This document shows positions 1 through 5,639 of a stretch of 5,639 nt of DNA, one piece after another. The stretch is from an uncultured Verrucomicrobiota bacterium (GTDB lineage Bacteria; Verrucomicrobiota; Kiritimatiellia; RFP12; UBA1067), in NCBI GenBank assembly GCA_945487985.1, contig CALYTX010000100.1:1-5639 (forward strand), written 5' to 3'. Both the position numbers and the translations under genes were made by a program. The first letter of the stretch is position 1. Every line of letters begins with the position of its first letter. The notes under the pieces were generated by a model. It was not told where the DNA came from. It worked only from the letters and a program-made list of their open reading frames with translations, and made no database searches.

Positions 1-10
1 TCTTGGGTTC

Positions 11-50
11 AACAAGAAAAAACCGCACCCGCTTTCTTCCTCGGGTGCAG
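11..50 (-). terminator. Rho-independent terminator, minus strand
   Basis: Read on the minus strand, GCACCCG (48-42) pairs perfectly with CGGGTGC (31-25) around a 10-nt purine-rich loop. A T-G wobble and a C-G pair extend the stem to nine pairs. TTTTTT follows at once (22-17), then CTTGTT. Read on the plus strand, the right arm is followed by AGAAATATG with no T-tract, so the signal points left. It lies just upstream of the anSME start. It is the first convincing minus-strand terminator I find after the uvrB stop about 910 bases away, so it probably ends the rsmE-sulfatase-uvrB transcript or an antisense RNA. A 3' gene outside the window cannot be excluded as its owner. Confidence 0.75.
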
Positions 51-55
51 AAATA

Positions 56-64
56 TGATAAAAT
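56..64 (+). promoter_or_regulatory. Probable extended -10 promoter of the anSME gene
   Basis: TGATAAAAT at 56-64 fits an extended -10 element (TG, one base, then TAAAAT, one mismatch to TATAAT). No good -35 is visible 16-18 bases upstream, where the right arm of the minus-strand terminator and its loop lie. A -10 ending at 64 puts the transcription start near 70-72, on or next to the A of the ATG at 71. No Shine-Dalgarno sequence is visible before the start codon (AAATCACCAC). Together these suggest a leaderless or nearly leaderless mRNA. An overlapping alternative -10 is TATGAT at 54-59. Confidence 0.45.
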
Positions 65-70
65 CACCAC

Positions 71-1096
71 ATGACCCCTCTTTCACTGCTGGTAAAACCC
101 GTTGGCGGCGACTGCAATCTCGAATGCCGCTACTGCTTCTACCGTTCACATCCAGCAGGCAGAATGAGCGAAAAGCTTTTCGCGCGTATGCTCGAAAGTT
201 ACGAGGCGTTGCCCTTTGCCGGCAAGGCAGTAGCGCTCCAAGGCGGTGAACCACTGCTGGCAACGCCGGAAATTCTCGCTCGGCTCAATGATAGCCGCAT
301 TAACAAATCGCTGCAGACGAACGCAACGCTGATTACGGACGAAACCGCCGCCATGCTCGGACGCGGAAACTGGCTCGTGGGCGTATCAATCGACGGCGAC
401 GAACTTGCAAACCGTCTACGGACGAAACCGGGTGGCAGTCGTGCCTTCGATGACATCGTAAATGGCATCCGTCGACTGGAGTGCGCAGGGGTAGACTACA
501 ATCTCATGACCGTGGTTTCACGAGCCAATGTAGATCGCGCCGCAGAGATTTACCGGTACTTGCGAGACAATTTCTCGACTCGCTATCACCAGTACATCGA
601 ATGCACTGGGTCTCAGGCCGAAATCGACGGCAAGCAATGGGGACGGTTTCTCATTGAATTGTTCGACGAATGGATTGCAAACGATGCGCGAACCGTATCA
701 ATAAGGATTTTCGACTCAATCGTCTCAACGCTTCTGGGCGGACCCCCTACGCAATGCTCGTTTGCCGGAACTTGCCGACAATATCTCGTTGTCGAACACG
801 ACGGCAATGTATACCCGTGCGACTTCCACGTGCGCGATGATTTGAAACTCGGCAACATTGCCACCCACTCATGGCGTGAACTGTCGGAATCGCCAGTCTA
901 CCAGGCGTTCGCAGACGGCAAGGCCAAGGGCCTGCCGGACGAATGCCGCCAGTGCGAATTTTTCATCTTTTGCCGCGGGGACTGTCCACGCAACCGTGTC
1001 GGCGGGAACCCGCGCCTCTGCGCAGGCTGGAAGCAATTTTTCGCGCATTCGTTGCCGAAGTTGCGCAAGCTGCTTCAGACTGTCCGCGGCAATTGA
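71..1096 (+). CDS. Anaerobic sulfatase-maturating enzyme (radical SAM, SPASM)
   Basis: This 341-residue cytoplasmic radical SAM enzyme oxidises the active-site Cys (or Ser) of type I sulfatases to formylglycine. Residues 15-22 carry the CX3CX2C radical-SAM cluster motif (C15, C19, C22) followed by F23-Y24. QGGEP at 57-61, LQTNATL at 81-87 and SIDGD at 106-110 are typical of the family. The SPASM-type C-terminal region has eight further cysteines: C229, C235, C250, C292, C295, C301, C305 and C317. Their spacing matches, as I recall it, the two auxiliary 4Fe-4S clusters of the Clostridium perfringens enzyme. Asp251, right after C250, corresponds to its proposed catalytic base. The length is slightly below the usual ~370-410. 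The start is fixed by the family-typical MTPLSLLVKP before the first cluster. The last 134 bp overlap the 3' end of uvrB on the other strand. The likely client is the sulfatase at 3093-4694. Confidence 0.93.
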   Translation: MTPLSLLVKPVGGDCNLECRYCFYRSHPAGRMSEKLFARMLESYEALPFAGKAVALQGGEPLLATPEILARLNDSRINKSLQTNATLITDETAAMLGRGNWLVGVSIDGDELANRLRTKPGGSRAFDDIVNGIRRLECAGVDYNLMTVVSRANVDRAAEIYRYLRDNFSTRYHQYIECTGSQAEIDGKQWGRFLIELFDEWIANDARTVSIRIFDSIVSTLLGGPPTQCSFAGTCRQYLVVEHDGNVYPCDFHVRDDLKLGNIATHSWRELSESPVYQAFADGKAKGLPDECRQCEFFIFCRGDCPRNRVGGNPRLCAGWKQFFAHSLPKLRKLLQTVRGN

Positions 1097-3086
1097 GTTT
1101 GCCGACCGAACTTTCTTTTTCAAGCTCCTGGATTTGGTCACGCAGATATGCGGCGCGTTCAAATTCAAGTTTATCCGCAGCCTCGAGCATCTCGCGCTTG
1201 AGCTCGGCAACAAGCTCGACAACGGATACGGAAGCTTCATGCTTTCCGACCTCGGATCCGCGGACGCCCGCATCGCCTCCCGCCGCTTTGAACAGATATG
1301 TCGCCTCGGTGATTGCGCGCTTCACCGCACGCGGCACGATTCCGTTGGCCTGATTGTAGGCAATCTGCTGCTGACGATGGTCGTTGGTGATGCGCAAAAG
1401 CTCGTCGATGGCCGAAGTTCGGTTGTCGGCGTACAGTATCACGCGTCCGTTCACATGGCGCGCGCTGCGTCCGGCAGTCTGCACCAGCGACATTGTCGAA
1501 CGCAGAAACCCCTCCTTGTCGGCATCGAGAATCGCCACTAACGCCACTTCGGGCAGATCGAGCCCCTCGCGCAAAAGATTCACGCCTACGAGCACGTCGA
1601 AATCACCTTTACGCAGACGCTGGAGTATCGCCACGCGCTCAATAGCGTCGATGTCGCTGTGTAAATACTCTACGCGAATGCCGGCATCGTGCAGATACGC
1701 CGTCAGATCCTCGGAGGAGCGCTTGGTGAGCGTCGTCACGAAAACCCGCTCGCCCGCCGCGGCCGCCTTGCGCACCTCCCCGATCAAATCGTCAATCTGG
1801 TTCGCAAGCGGACGAATCTCGACGGCAGGATCGAGCAGCCCGGTCGGACGGATAACCTGTTCGGCCACCGTCCGCGACTGGGCGTATTCGTATTCGCCCG
1901 GGGTTGCCGAGCAATAGACAATCTGACCAACCTTGGCGTTGAATTCATCAAATGTGAGCGGGCGGTTGTCTCTGGCGCTCGGCAGACGGAAACCATACTC
2001 AACAAGCTTGTCCTTGCGCGCCCGATCGCCGTTGTACATCGCCCGGAGCTGGGGAACGCTCACATGGCTTTCGTCAATAATGGTAAGAAACCCTTCCGGG
2101 AAGTAGTCGATCAGGCATTCGCCGGGTGTGCCCGGGGGGCGGCCGGTCAGCGGACGCGAATAGTTCTCGATGCCATTGCAGTAACCCAATTCGCGCATCA
2201 TCTCGATGTCGTATTCCGTCCGCTCCCGCAGCCGCTGCGCCTCGAGCAGCTTCCCTTTAGAGGCGAAATACCCAAGCCTGTCGGCAAGTTCCCGCTCAAT
2301 GCGCGCAAAAGCCGCCTCGAACTTTTCCTTCCCCATCACGAACTGCTTCGCCGGGGTTACCACCGCCGCAGGCATAGACGCGCCGCACTTGCCGGTGAGC
2401 GGATCGAGCTCGCGGATGGAATCGACTTCATCGCCGAAGAACTCCACGCGCACTGCCTTCGTCTCGTAGGGAGGGAAGATGTCGACGATGTCGCCGCGCA
2501 CGCGGAAGCACCCTGGCTCGAAAGCGACATCGTTACGAGCATACTGCGCCTCGACAAGACGGGCAACAAGCGCGGAGCGTCCAGAAACCTCGCCCACCTT
2601 GACCTTGACCGTCAACTCGCGGTAGTCTTCCGATTCCCCGAGCCCGTAGATGCAGCTGACCGATGATACGACGATAACGTCTTTACGGGCAATGAGCGCG
2701 TTGGTGGCAGACAGCCGGTAGCGCTCAATCTCGCCGTTAATCGAAGCGTCTTTTTCGATATAGGTATCGGTTTGCGGAATGTAAGCCTCGGGCTGGTAGT
2801 AGTCGTAGTAGGAAATAAAATACTCAACCGCATTGCGGGGGAAGAATTCCTTTAATTCCGAGAACAGCTGCGCGGCGAGCGTCTTGTTATGCGAGAGAAT
2901 CAACGTCGGCCGGTTCCATTTCGCAATCAGATTAGCCAGCGTAAAGGTCTTCCCCGAGCCGGTGACGCCCTGAAGAACCAGACGCTTCTCACCGCGCTCA
3001 AGTCCCTTGAAAAGTTTCTCAACCGCCCCAGGCTGGTCGCCTGCGGGCTTGAAGCTCGAATGAAGATCAAAAAGCGGAGTTTCCAT
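963..3086 (-). CDS. uvrB: Excinuclease ABC subunit UvrB
   Basis: UvrB is the damage-verifying helicase-like subunit of nucleotide excision repair; it is loaded by UvrA and recruits UvrC for incision. The N-terminus FDLHSSFKPAGDQP and Walker A GVTGSGKT (40-47) are canonical. YYDYYQPEAYIP (93-104) forms the beta-hairpin that clamps DNA. IIDESH (336-341) is Walker B. The helicase motifs in the second half include LLREGLDLPE (504-513) and QTAGRSARHVNGR (536-548), a mild variant of the usual QTIGRAARN. A C-terminal UVR motif (about 620-656, LEFERAAYLRDQI) contacts UvrC. At 707 residues it is 30-40 longer than most UvrB. The excess is an Arg/Ser/Ala-rich tail (about 664-707) encoded opposite the end of anSME. 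The ATG lies six bases after the sulfatase stop with only a weak GA-rich ribosome site, suggesting termination-reinitiation. No SOS box is visible nearby. Confidence 0.97.
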   Translation of the reverse strand: METPLFDLHSSFKPAGDQPGAVEKLFKGLERGEKRLVLQGVTGSGKTFTLANLIAKWNRPTLILSHNKTLAAQLFSELKEFFPRNAVEYFISYYDYYQPEAYIPQTDTYIEKDASINGEIERYRLSATNALIARKDVIVVSSVSCIYGLGESEDYRELTVKVKVGEVSGRSALVARLVEAQYARNDVAFEPGCFRVRGDIVDIFPPYETKAVRVEFFGDEVDSIRELDPLTGKCGASMPAAVVTPAKQFVMGKEKFEAAFARIERELADRLGYFASKGKLLEAQRLRERTEYDIEMMRELGYCNGIENYSRPLTGRPPGTPGECLIDYFPEGFLTIIDESHVSVPQLRAMYNGDRARKDKLVEYGFRLPSARDNRPLTFDEFNAKVGQIVYCSATPGEYEYAQSRTVAEQVIRPTGLLDPAVEIRPLANQIDDLIGEVRKAAAAGERVFVTTLTKRSSEDLTAYLHDAGIRVEYLHSDIDAIERVAILQRLRKGDFDVLVGVNLLREGLDLPEVALVAILDADKEGFLRSTMSLVQTAGRSARHVNGRVILYADNRTSAIDELLRITNDHRQQQIAYNQANGIVPRAVKRAITEATYLFKAAGGDAGVRGSEVGKHEASVSVVELVAELKREMLEAADKLEFERAAYLRDQIQELEKESSVGKLNCRGQSEAACATSATNARKIASSLRRGAGSRRHGCVDSPRGKR
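1087..1120 (+). terminator. Weak candidate terminator after anSME
   Basis: CGGCAA (1087-1092) pairs with TTGCCG (1099-1104) around a six-base loop that contains part of the anSME stop codon. TTTCTTTTT follows at 1112-1120. The stem is only six pairs and seven bases separate it from the T-rich run, so this is a suboptimal intrinsic terminator. If used, the anSME mRNA would end about 25 bases past its stop codon, inside uvrB in antisense. The T-run could equally be a by-product of UvrB codons for Glu and Lys (GAA/AAA) on the other strand. Confidence 0.3.
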
Positions 3087-3092
3087 TCCGTC

Positions 3093-4694
3093 TCAAAGCG
3101 AATATTCCTTGCAGTCCTTGTACTGGTCGGTATCGCCGTATTTCTCTCGCAGGACCGCAAGCTGCGCCTTGAGATCGGCGATGCGCGCGGCGTTTATCGG
3201 GTCGTTATAGCCGTTATGCAACTCGTCAGGATCGGTCTTGAAATTGAAATACTCCCATTCATCGCGCTTGTAGTAGTAGACGAGCTTCTCCGTCTTTGTG
3301 CGTATTCCATACCACGCAGCGGTGGCATGCTCGCCGCCCTCAACATAATAACGCGCGTAAATCGAATCACGCCACAAGGCAGGGGTTTTGCCCTGCATAT
3401 TGCCGACGAACGATTCGCCTTGCATTTCCGCTGGACGAGGCACCCCGGCCAGATCAAGGAAGGTGGGGGCGAAATCGATATTCGCGATTAGATCGGAGTT
3501 GCGCGAACCCGCCTGGATGAGGGTTGGGCACTTGGCGATAAAGGGCATCTTGAGCGTCTCTTCCATGATGAAGCGCTTATCGTAGAGGCCGTGGTCGCCA
3601 AGAAAGAACCCTTGGTCGGAAGTGTAGATGACGAGCGTATTGTCGTCGAGACCACGCTCCTTGAGATAGGCGTTCATCTCTCCAACGGAGTCGTCCACCG
3701 ACTGGCAGCAGGCGAGATAGTCCTGCATATAGCGCAGATAGCTAAACGCCGTCCTGGCGCGATTACCGGCAACTCTCCCCTCCGCATCGACAGGCCAGCG
3801 GTCGAGGAAATTGCCGGCGGCGTCCTTCTGTCCGTAGTACTTCCTGCCTTCGAATTCGAAAACGTGTCCCTCGGCAAACCACTGCGCGACCTTGAGATCC
3901 AACCCAAGGCGCATATGCTTGCACAGCGTCATCGCTGTCTGCCGGATTGGGCTGGCCCGCCCTTGCCAGTCATCAAAAAGCGTCGCGGGCATCGGGATGT
4001 CATTGAGTGTGAGCGAACGAAACTTCAAGCGGTATTTTTCGCTCGGAATCCAATTGCGGTGGGGAGCTTTGTGGTGCATCATCACAAAGAACGGCCGACC
4101 AGATGCAATCGCCTCATCGAGCACACCCTTGGTGATCTTAGTTATGTTCTCGGTCGCGTATTCACCGGGAAACTCGACTCGCCCGTAGGAACCGTCGTGG
4201 TTGCGGACAAAATACCAAGGGTGTAAATAAGAACCCTGCCCCTGATAGAGAAACCACTTATCCCAATCAGCGTTGCGGATCGACGCTGGCCCGCCGCAAT
4301 GCCATTTGCCGATGAACCCGGTGTAATATCCGGCTCTTCGCATATATCCACCCACTGTTTCAATCATGGGAGAAATCTCATTGAAAATCGGAACGCCATT
4401 CTTATGACTGTAACGGCCAGTGAGAATGGCGGCGCGCGAAGGCGTGCAGATGGGATTGGTGCACATCACCGAATCGAAGAGCATCCCTTCGGCCGCCATA
4501 CGGTCGAGATTTGGCGTTTTGGCGATGCGAGAGCCATAAGCTGAAATCGCATGGGCCGCGTGGTCGTCGGTCATGATGAACAAAATATTCTTTCGTTCAC
4601 CGCCAGCTAAACCGATTAAATGTGCAGCCGGACACGACAGTGCGGCGGACGCCGCGCCAACGCCAAGAACAAATGCTCTTCTAGACGTATTCAT
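3093..4694 (-). CDS. Tat-exported S1 family sulfatase, Cys-type
   Basis: This 533-residue formylglycine-dependent sulfatase hydrolyses sulfate esters outside the cytoplasm. The N-terminus has a twin-arginine motif, SRRAFVL (4-10), followed by a hydrophobic stretch to about residue 30. The mature domain opens with NILFIMTDDH (36-45; metal ligands D43, D44). CTPSR at 83-87 is the CXPSR motif whose C83 becomes formylglycine. Other active-site elements are GKWH (129-132, K130, H132), HHKAPH (207-212) and SDQGFFLGDHG (359-369; D360 and Q361 as metal ligands where many relatives have DN), then YDKRF with K373. The C-terminus GIRTKTEKLVYYY...EWEYFNFKTDPDE is the usual sulfatase subdomain. The arrangement resembles GlcNAc-6-sulfatase/mucin-desulfating types, but I cannot assign a substrate. 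The ATG overlaps the rsmE TGA (ATGA), with AGAGG four bases before it. Confidence 0.93.
   Translation of the reverse strand: MNTSRRAFVLGVGAASAALSCPAAHLIGLAGGERKNILFIMTDDHAAHAISAYGSRIAKTPNLDRMAAEGMLFDSVMCTNPICTPSRAAILTGRYSHKNGVPIFNEISPMIETVGGYMRRAGYYTGFIGKWHCGGPASIRNADWDKWFLYQGQGSYLHPWYFVRNHDGSYGRVEFPGEYATENITKITKGVLDEAIASGRPFFVMMHHKAPHRNWIPSEKYRLKFRSLTLNDIPMPATLFDDWQGRASPIRQTAMTLCKHMRLGLDLKVAQWFAEGHVFEFEGRKYYGQKDAAGNFLDRWPVDAEGRVAGNRARTAFSYLRYMQDYLACCQSVDDSVGEMNAYLKERGLDDNTLVIYTSDQGFFLGDHGLYDKRFIMEETLKMPFIAKCPTLIQAGSRNSDLIANIDFAPTFLDLAGVPRPAEMQGESFVGNMQGKTPALWRDSIYARYYVEGGEHATAAWYGIRTKTEKLVYYYKRDEWEYFNFKTDPDELHNGYNDPINAARIADLKAQLAVLREKYGDTDQYKDCKEYSL
4691..4694 (-). other. ATGA stop/start overlap, rsmE to sulfatase
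   Basis: Minus-strand ATGA at 4694-4691 contains both the TGA of rsmE and the ATG of the sulfatase gene. AGAGG (4703-4699) inside the end of rsmE can act as ribosome site with a short four-base spacer. This layout normally means co-transcription and translational coupling, so the sulfatase is likely made at a rate tied to rsmE. Confidence 0.85.
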
Positions 4695-5452
4695 TTGACC
4701 TCTTCTCGACTGGCAGCCAAATGACCAGCGGCGGCCAGCACGCTGAGCGCGAAAATAGCAGCGGTCTCCGCACGCAGCACTCGCGGCCCCAAGCTCACCG
4801 GCACTGCCAGCTCGAGCAGTGCGGACAATTCCGCCGGCGTAAAATCACCTTCCGGCCCGACATAAACAGCCATTCCACGCCGCCCAATATCCTTCTCGGC
4901 CGCCTGCGCCGCGGCAATCGCCGCGGCAATCGGCATGGACGGCGGCTCCGTCAACGCGCCGGCGAAACAAGTCGTTTTACCGACAAGCGCAAGCGATTCG
5001 GTAAAATCGACAATTTCTGACAGTTCTGGAATCCATAACGCATCAGACTGCCGCGCCGCCTCTTCGACGATGCGCAGATACCGCTCCCGCTTGGCCGCAC
5101 GCTCAGCTTCGGCAATCCGCACAATCGTCCGCTCCGATATCACCGGAACAATCCGTGCAACCCCAAGCTCGGTCGCTTTCTCGATTGTCCAGTCCCATCG
5201 CGACCCCTTGGTAATGCATGCAAAAAGCGTAAGTTCCATCGCCGGACGCTCCACGAAAACAACGCCCTCGCCGGCAATCGCCGTCAATCCGCTTCCCTCG
5301 TAGCGATACCGACGAAACTTGCCGGCACCATCGAACAACTCGAAAACTTCCCCGTTTTTGGGACGCAAAACCTTGAGATGCCGCAACGCTTCGGATGAAA
5401 GCGCCGGATTGTCGCATAAAAGTTCGGAGGTTTTCGCCAACAATCGATGCAT
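4691..5452 (-). CDS. rsmE: 16S rRNA m3U1498 methyltransferase RsmE
   Basis: RsmE is a SPOUT-fold enzyme that uses SAM to methylate N3 of U1498 in 16S rRNA helix 44 of the small subunit. The product has 253 residues, normal for the family (about 240-250). The N-terminal PUA-like domain includes HLKVLRPKNGE (25-35) and FELFDGAGK. The SPOUT half carries KGSRWDWTIEKATELGV (82-98), IVPVISERT (101-109), IVEEAARQS (128-136), VGPEGDFTPAE (198-208) and the SAM-pocket knot LGPRVLRAETA (221-231). GPEGD replaces the usual GPEGG. An Ala/Ile-rich linker (about 174-186) includes a 12-bp tandem duplication. The ATG sits about 16 bases after the predicted transcription start, with CAGGGA eight bases before it as a modest ribosome site. 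It is the first gene of the cluster and its stop overlaps the sulfatase start. Confidence 0.95.
   Translation of the reverse strand: MHRLLAKTSELLCDNPALSSEALRHLKVLRPKNGEVFELFDGAGKFRRYRYEGSGLTAIAGEGVVFVERPAMELTLFACITKGSRWDWTIEKATELGVARIVPVISERTIVRIAEAERAAKRERYLRIVEEAARQSDALWIPELSEIVDFTESLALVGKTTCFAGALTEPPSMPIAAAIAAAQAAEKDIGRRGMAVYVGPEGDFTPAELSALLELAVPVSLGPRVLRAETAAIFALSVLAAAGHLAASREEVK
4908..4931 (-). repeat. 12-bp perfect tandem duplication within rsmE
   Basis: GCCGCGGCAATC occurs twice back to back (4908-4919 and 4920-4931, plus-strand spelling). Being a multiple of three it keeps the frame and encodes a doubled Ile-Ala-Ala-Ala-like block in the alanine-rich linker before the GPEG motif. It looks like a slippage product in a tolerant region and not a mobile or regulatory element. 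Confidence 0.7.
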
Positions 5453-5476
5453 CGGTATGTTCCCTGTCCACCGGCA

Positions 5477-5485
5477 ATTATATCA
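5477..5485 (-). promoter_or_regulatory. Extended -10 promoter of rsmE-sulfatase-uvrB
   Basis: On the minus strand the sequence TGATATAAT (5485-5477) is a perfect extended -10: TG, one base, then consensus TATAAT. I find no recognisable -35 hexamer 16-19 bases upstream (GGGAGC and neighbours), which is common for extended -10 promoters. The expected transcription start is near 5469, giving a short leader of about 16 bases that contains CAGGGA. The tRNA terminator lies just upstream, so this is the only promoter seen for the three-gene cluster and it resembles a constitutive sigma-70-type site. Confidence 0.75.
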
Positions 5486-5544
5486 TAAATCCAAACCGCG
5501 CTCCCGGCAAACCAAAGCTCGAACAAACAGCTACTGATGCCGAC

Positions 5545-5576
5545 AAAAAAAAATAACTCAGCCGTTTGACTGAGTT
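5545..5576 (-). terminator. Rho-independent terminator of the tRNA-Gln transcript
   Basis: On the minus strand AACTCAG (5576-5570) pairs with CTGAGTT (5561-5555). Adding T-G and C-G pairs makes a nine-pair stem with an AAAC loop. One A and then nine T residues (5553-5545) follow. The hairpin begins 10 bases after the encoded CCA end of the tRNA, so it is the natural end of that transcript and insulates rsmE from it. Confidence 0.88.
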
Positions 5577-5586
5577 CCCTTTGCAA

Positions 5587-5639
5587 TGGTTGCCTCGCAG
5601 GGACTCGAACCCCAACAAGCAGAATCAGAATCTGCGGTG
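5587..5639 (-). tRNA. tRNA-Gln, anticodon CTG (partial, 5' end outside window)
   Basis: Read on the minus strand, the visible part runs from about nucleotide 23 to the end. The anticodon stem is GCAGA/TCTGC with loop TTCTGAT, giving anticodon CTG, which reads CAG (glutamine). A four-base variable loop TTGT follows. The T arm TGGGG-TTCGAGT-CCCTG contains the invariant TTCGA. Then come the acceptor 3' strand CGAGGCA, discriminator A and an encoded CCA (5589-5587). The anticodon region CACCG...GATTCTGATTC closely resembles E. coli tRNA-Gln(CUG). The first ~22 bases, with the acceptor 5' strand and most of the D arm, lie beyond the window edge. Confidence 0.9.

Noticed and set aside
858..1541. 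Plus-strand open frame of 227 codons spanning the anSME end and uvrB
   Set aside because: It is out of frame with anSME and antisense to uvrB, with no domain signature or ribosome site; a shadow frame.
1689..2666. Long plus-strand open frame of 325 codons opposite uvrB
   Set aside because: It lies wholly antisense to a clearly conserved uvrB, has no recognisable domain and is rich in Arg/His/Ala as expected from reversed GC-rich codons.
2889..3491. Plus-strand open frame with a hydrophobic stretch, across the uvrB/sulfatase junction
   Set aside because: The apparent membrane segment comes from reading sulfatase and uvrB codons backwards; both real genes explain the bases fully.
3591..4226. 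Plus-strand open frame of 211 codons opposite the sulfatase
   Set aside because: Antisense to the catalytic domain of a well-conserved enzyme, with no family resemblance and no promoter seen.
4629..4640. Lipobox around Cys21 of the sulfatase, making it a lipoprotein
   Set aside because: The residues before the cysteine are A-L-S, not the expected L-[AS]-[GA] order, so soluble Tat export is the better reading.
5453..5500. SOS/LexA operator in front of the cluster that includes uvrB
   Set aside because: Neither CTGT-N8-ACAG nor the GAAC-N4-GTTC type is present; only an isolated GAAC and a four-base CGGT/ACCG inverted pair occur.
5587..5639. tRNA-Gln as an integration site for a mobile element
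   Set aside because: No integrase, no direct repeat of the tRNA 3' end and no other mobile-element mark appears in the window; the neighbouring genes are housekeeping.

Overview
The window reads as bacterial chromosome from an organism that appears to live anaerobically. It holds four complete protein genes and the 3' part of a tRNA. The anaerobic character is inferred from an oxygen-sensitive radical-SAM sulfatase-maturating enzyme (anSME) next to a cysteine-type, Tat-signalled sulfatase. Sulfatase genes of this kind are abundant in Kiritimatiellota, Lentisphaerota, Planctomycetota and Bacteroidota. Moderately high GC makes a PVC-group bacterium my tentative guess, but no marker here fixes the taxon.

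Layout: positions 1-70 are a short intergenic region with a minus-strand intrinsic terminator (11-50) and a probable promoter for the plus-strand anSME gene (71-1096), whose ATG lies about where transcription should begin. Everything else points left on the minus strand. A partial tRNA-Gln(CTG) ends at 5587 and has its own terminator (5545-5576). A strong extended -10 promoter (5477-5485) then drives a tight cluster: rsmE (5452-4691), a Tat-exported S1 sulfatase (4694-3093, ATGA overlap with rsmE) and uvrB (3086-963, six bases after the sulfatase stop). No gene-free stretch exceeds 300 bases.

Two things stand out. First, a degradative sulfatase gene sits in translational coupling between two housekeeping genes, rsmE (16S rRNA methylation) and uvrB (nucleotide excision repair). 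The enzyme likely to activate it, anSME, is just beyond uvrB on the opposite strand. Second, uvrB and the anSME gene converge so far that their coding sequences overlap tail to tail by 134 bp. The overlap encodes three conserved Fe-S cysteines of anSME on one strand and a non-conserved UvrB tail on the other. The first convincing minus-strand terminator after uvrB lies beyond the whole anSME gene, so the rsmE-sulfatase-uvrB transcript may run antisense through all of anSME, an excludon-like arrangement.

In function, anSME would convert the sulfatase's active-site cysteine to formylglycine in the cytoplasm, and Tat would export the enzyme to cleave sulfate esters, probably on host or algal glycans. 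RsmE and UvrB are general housekeeping proteins with no evident biochemical link to sulfate metabolism.
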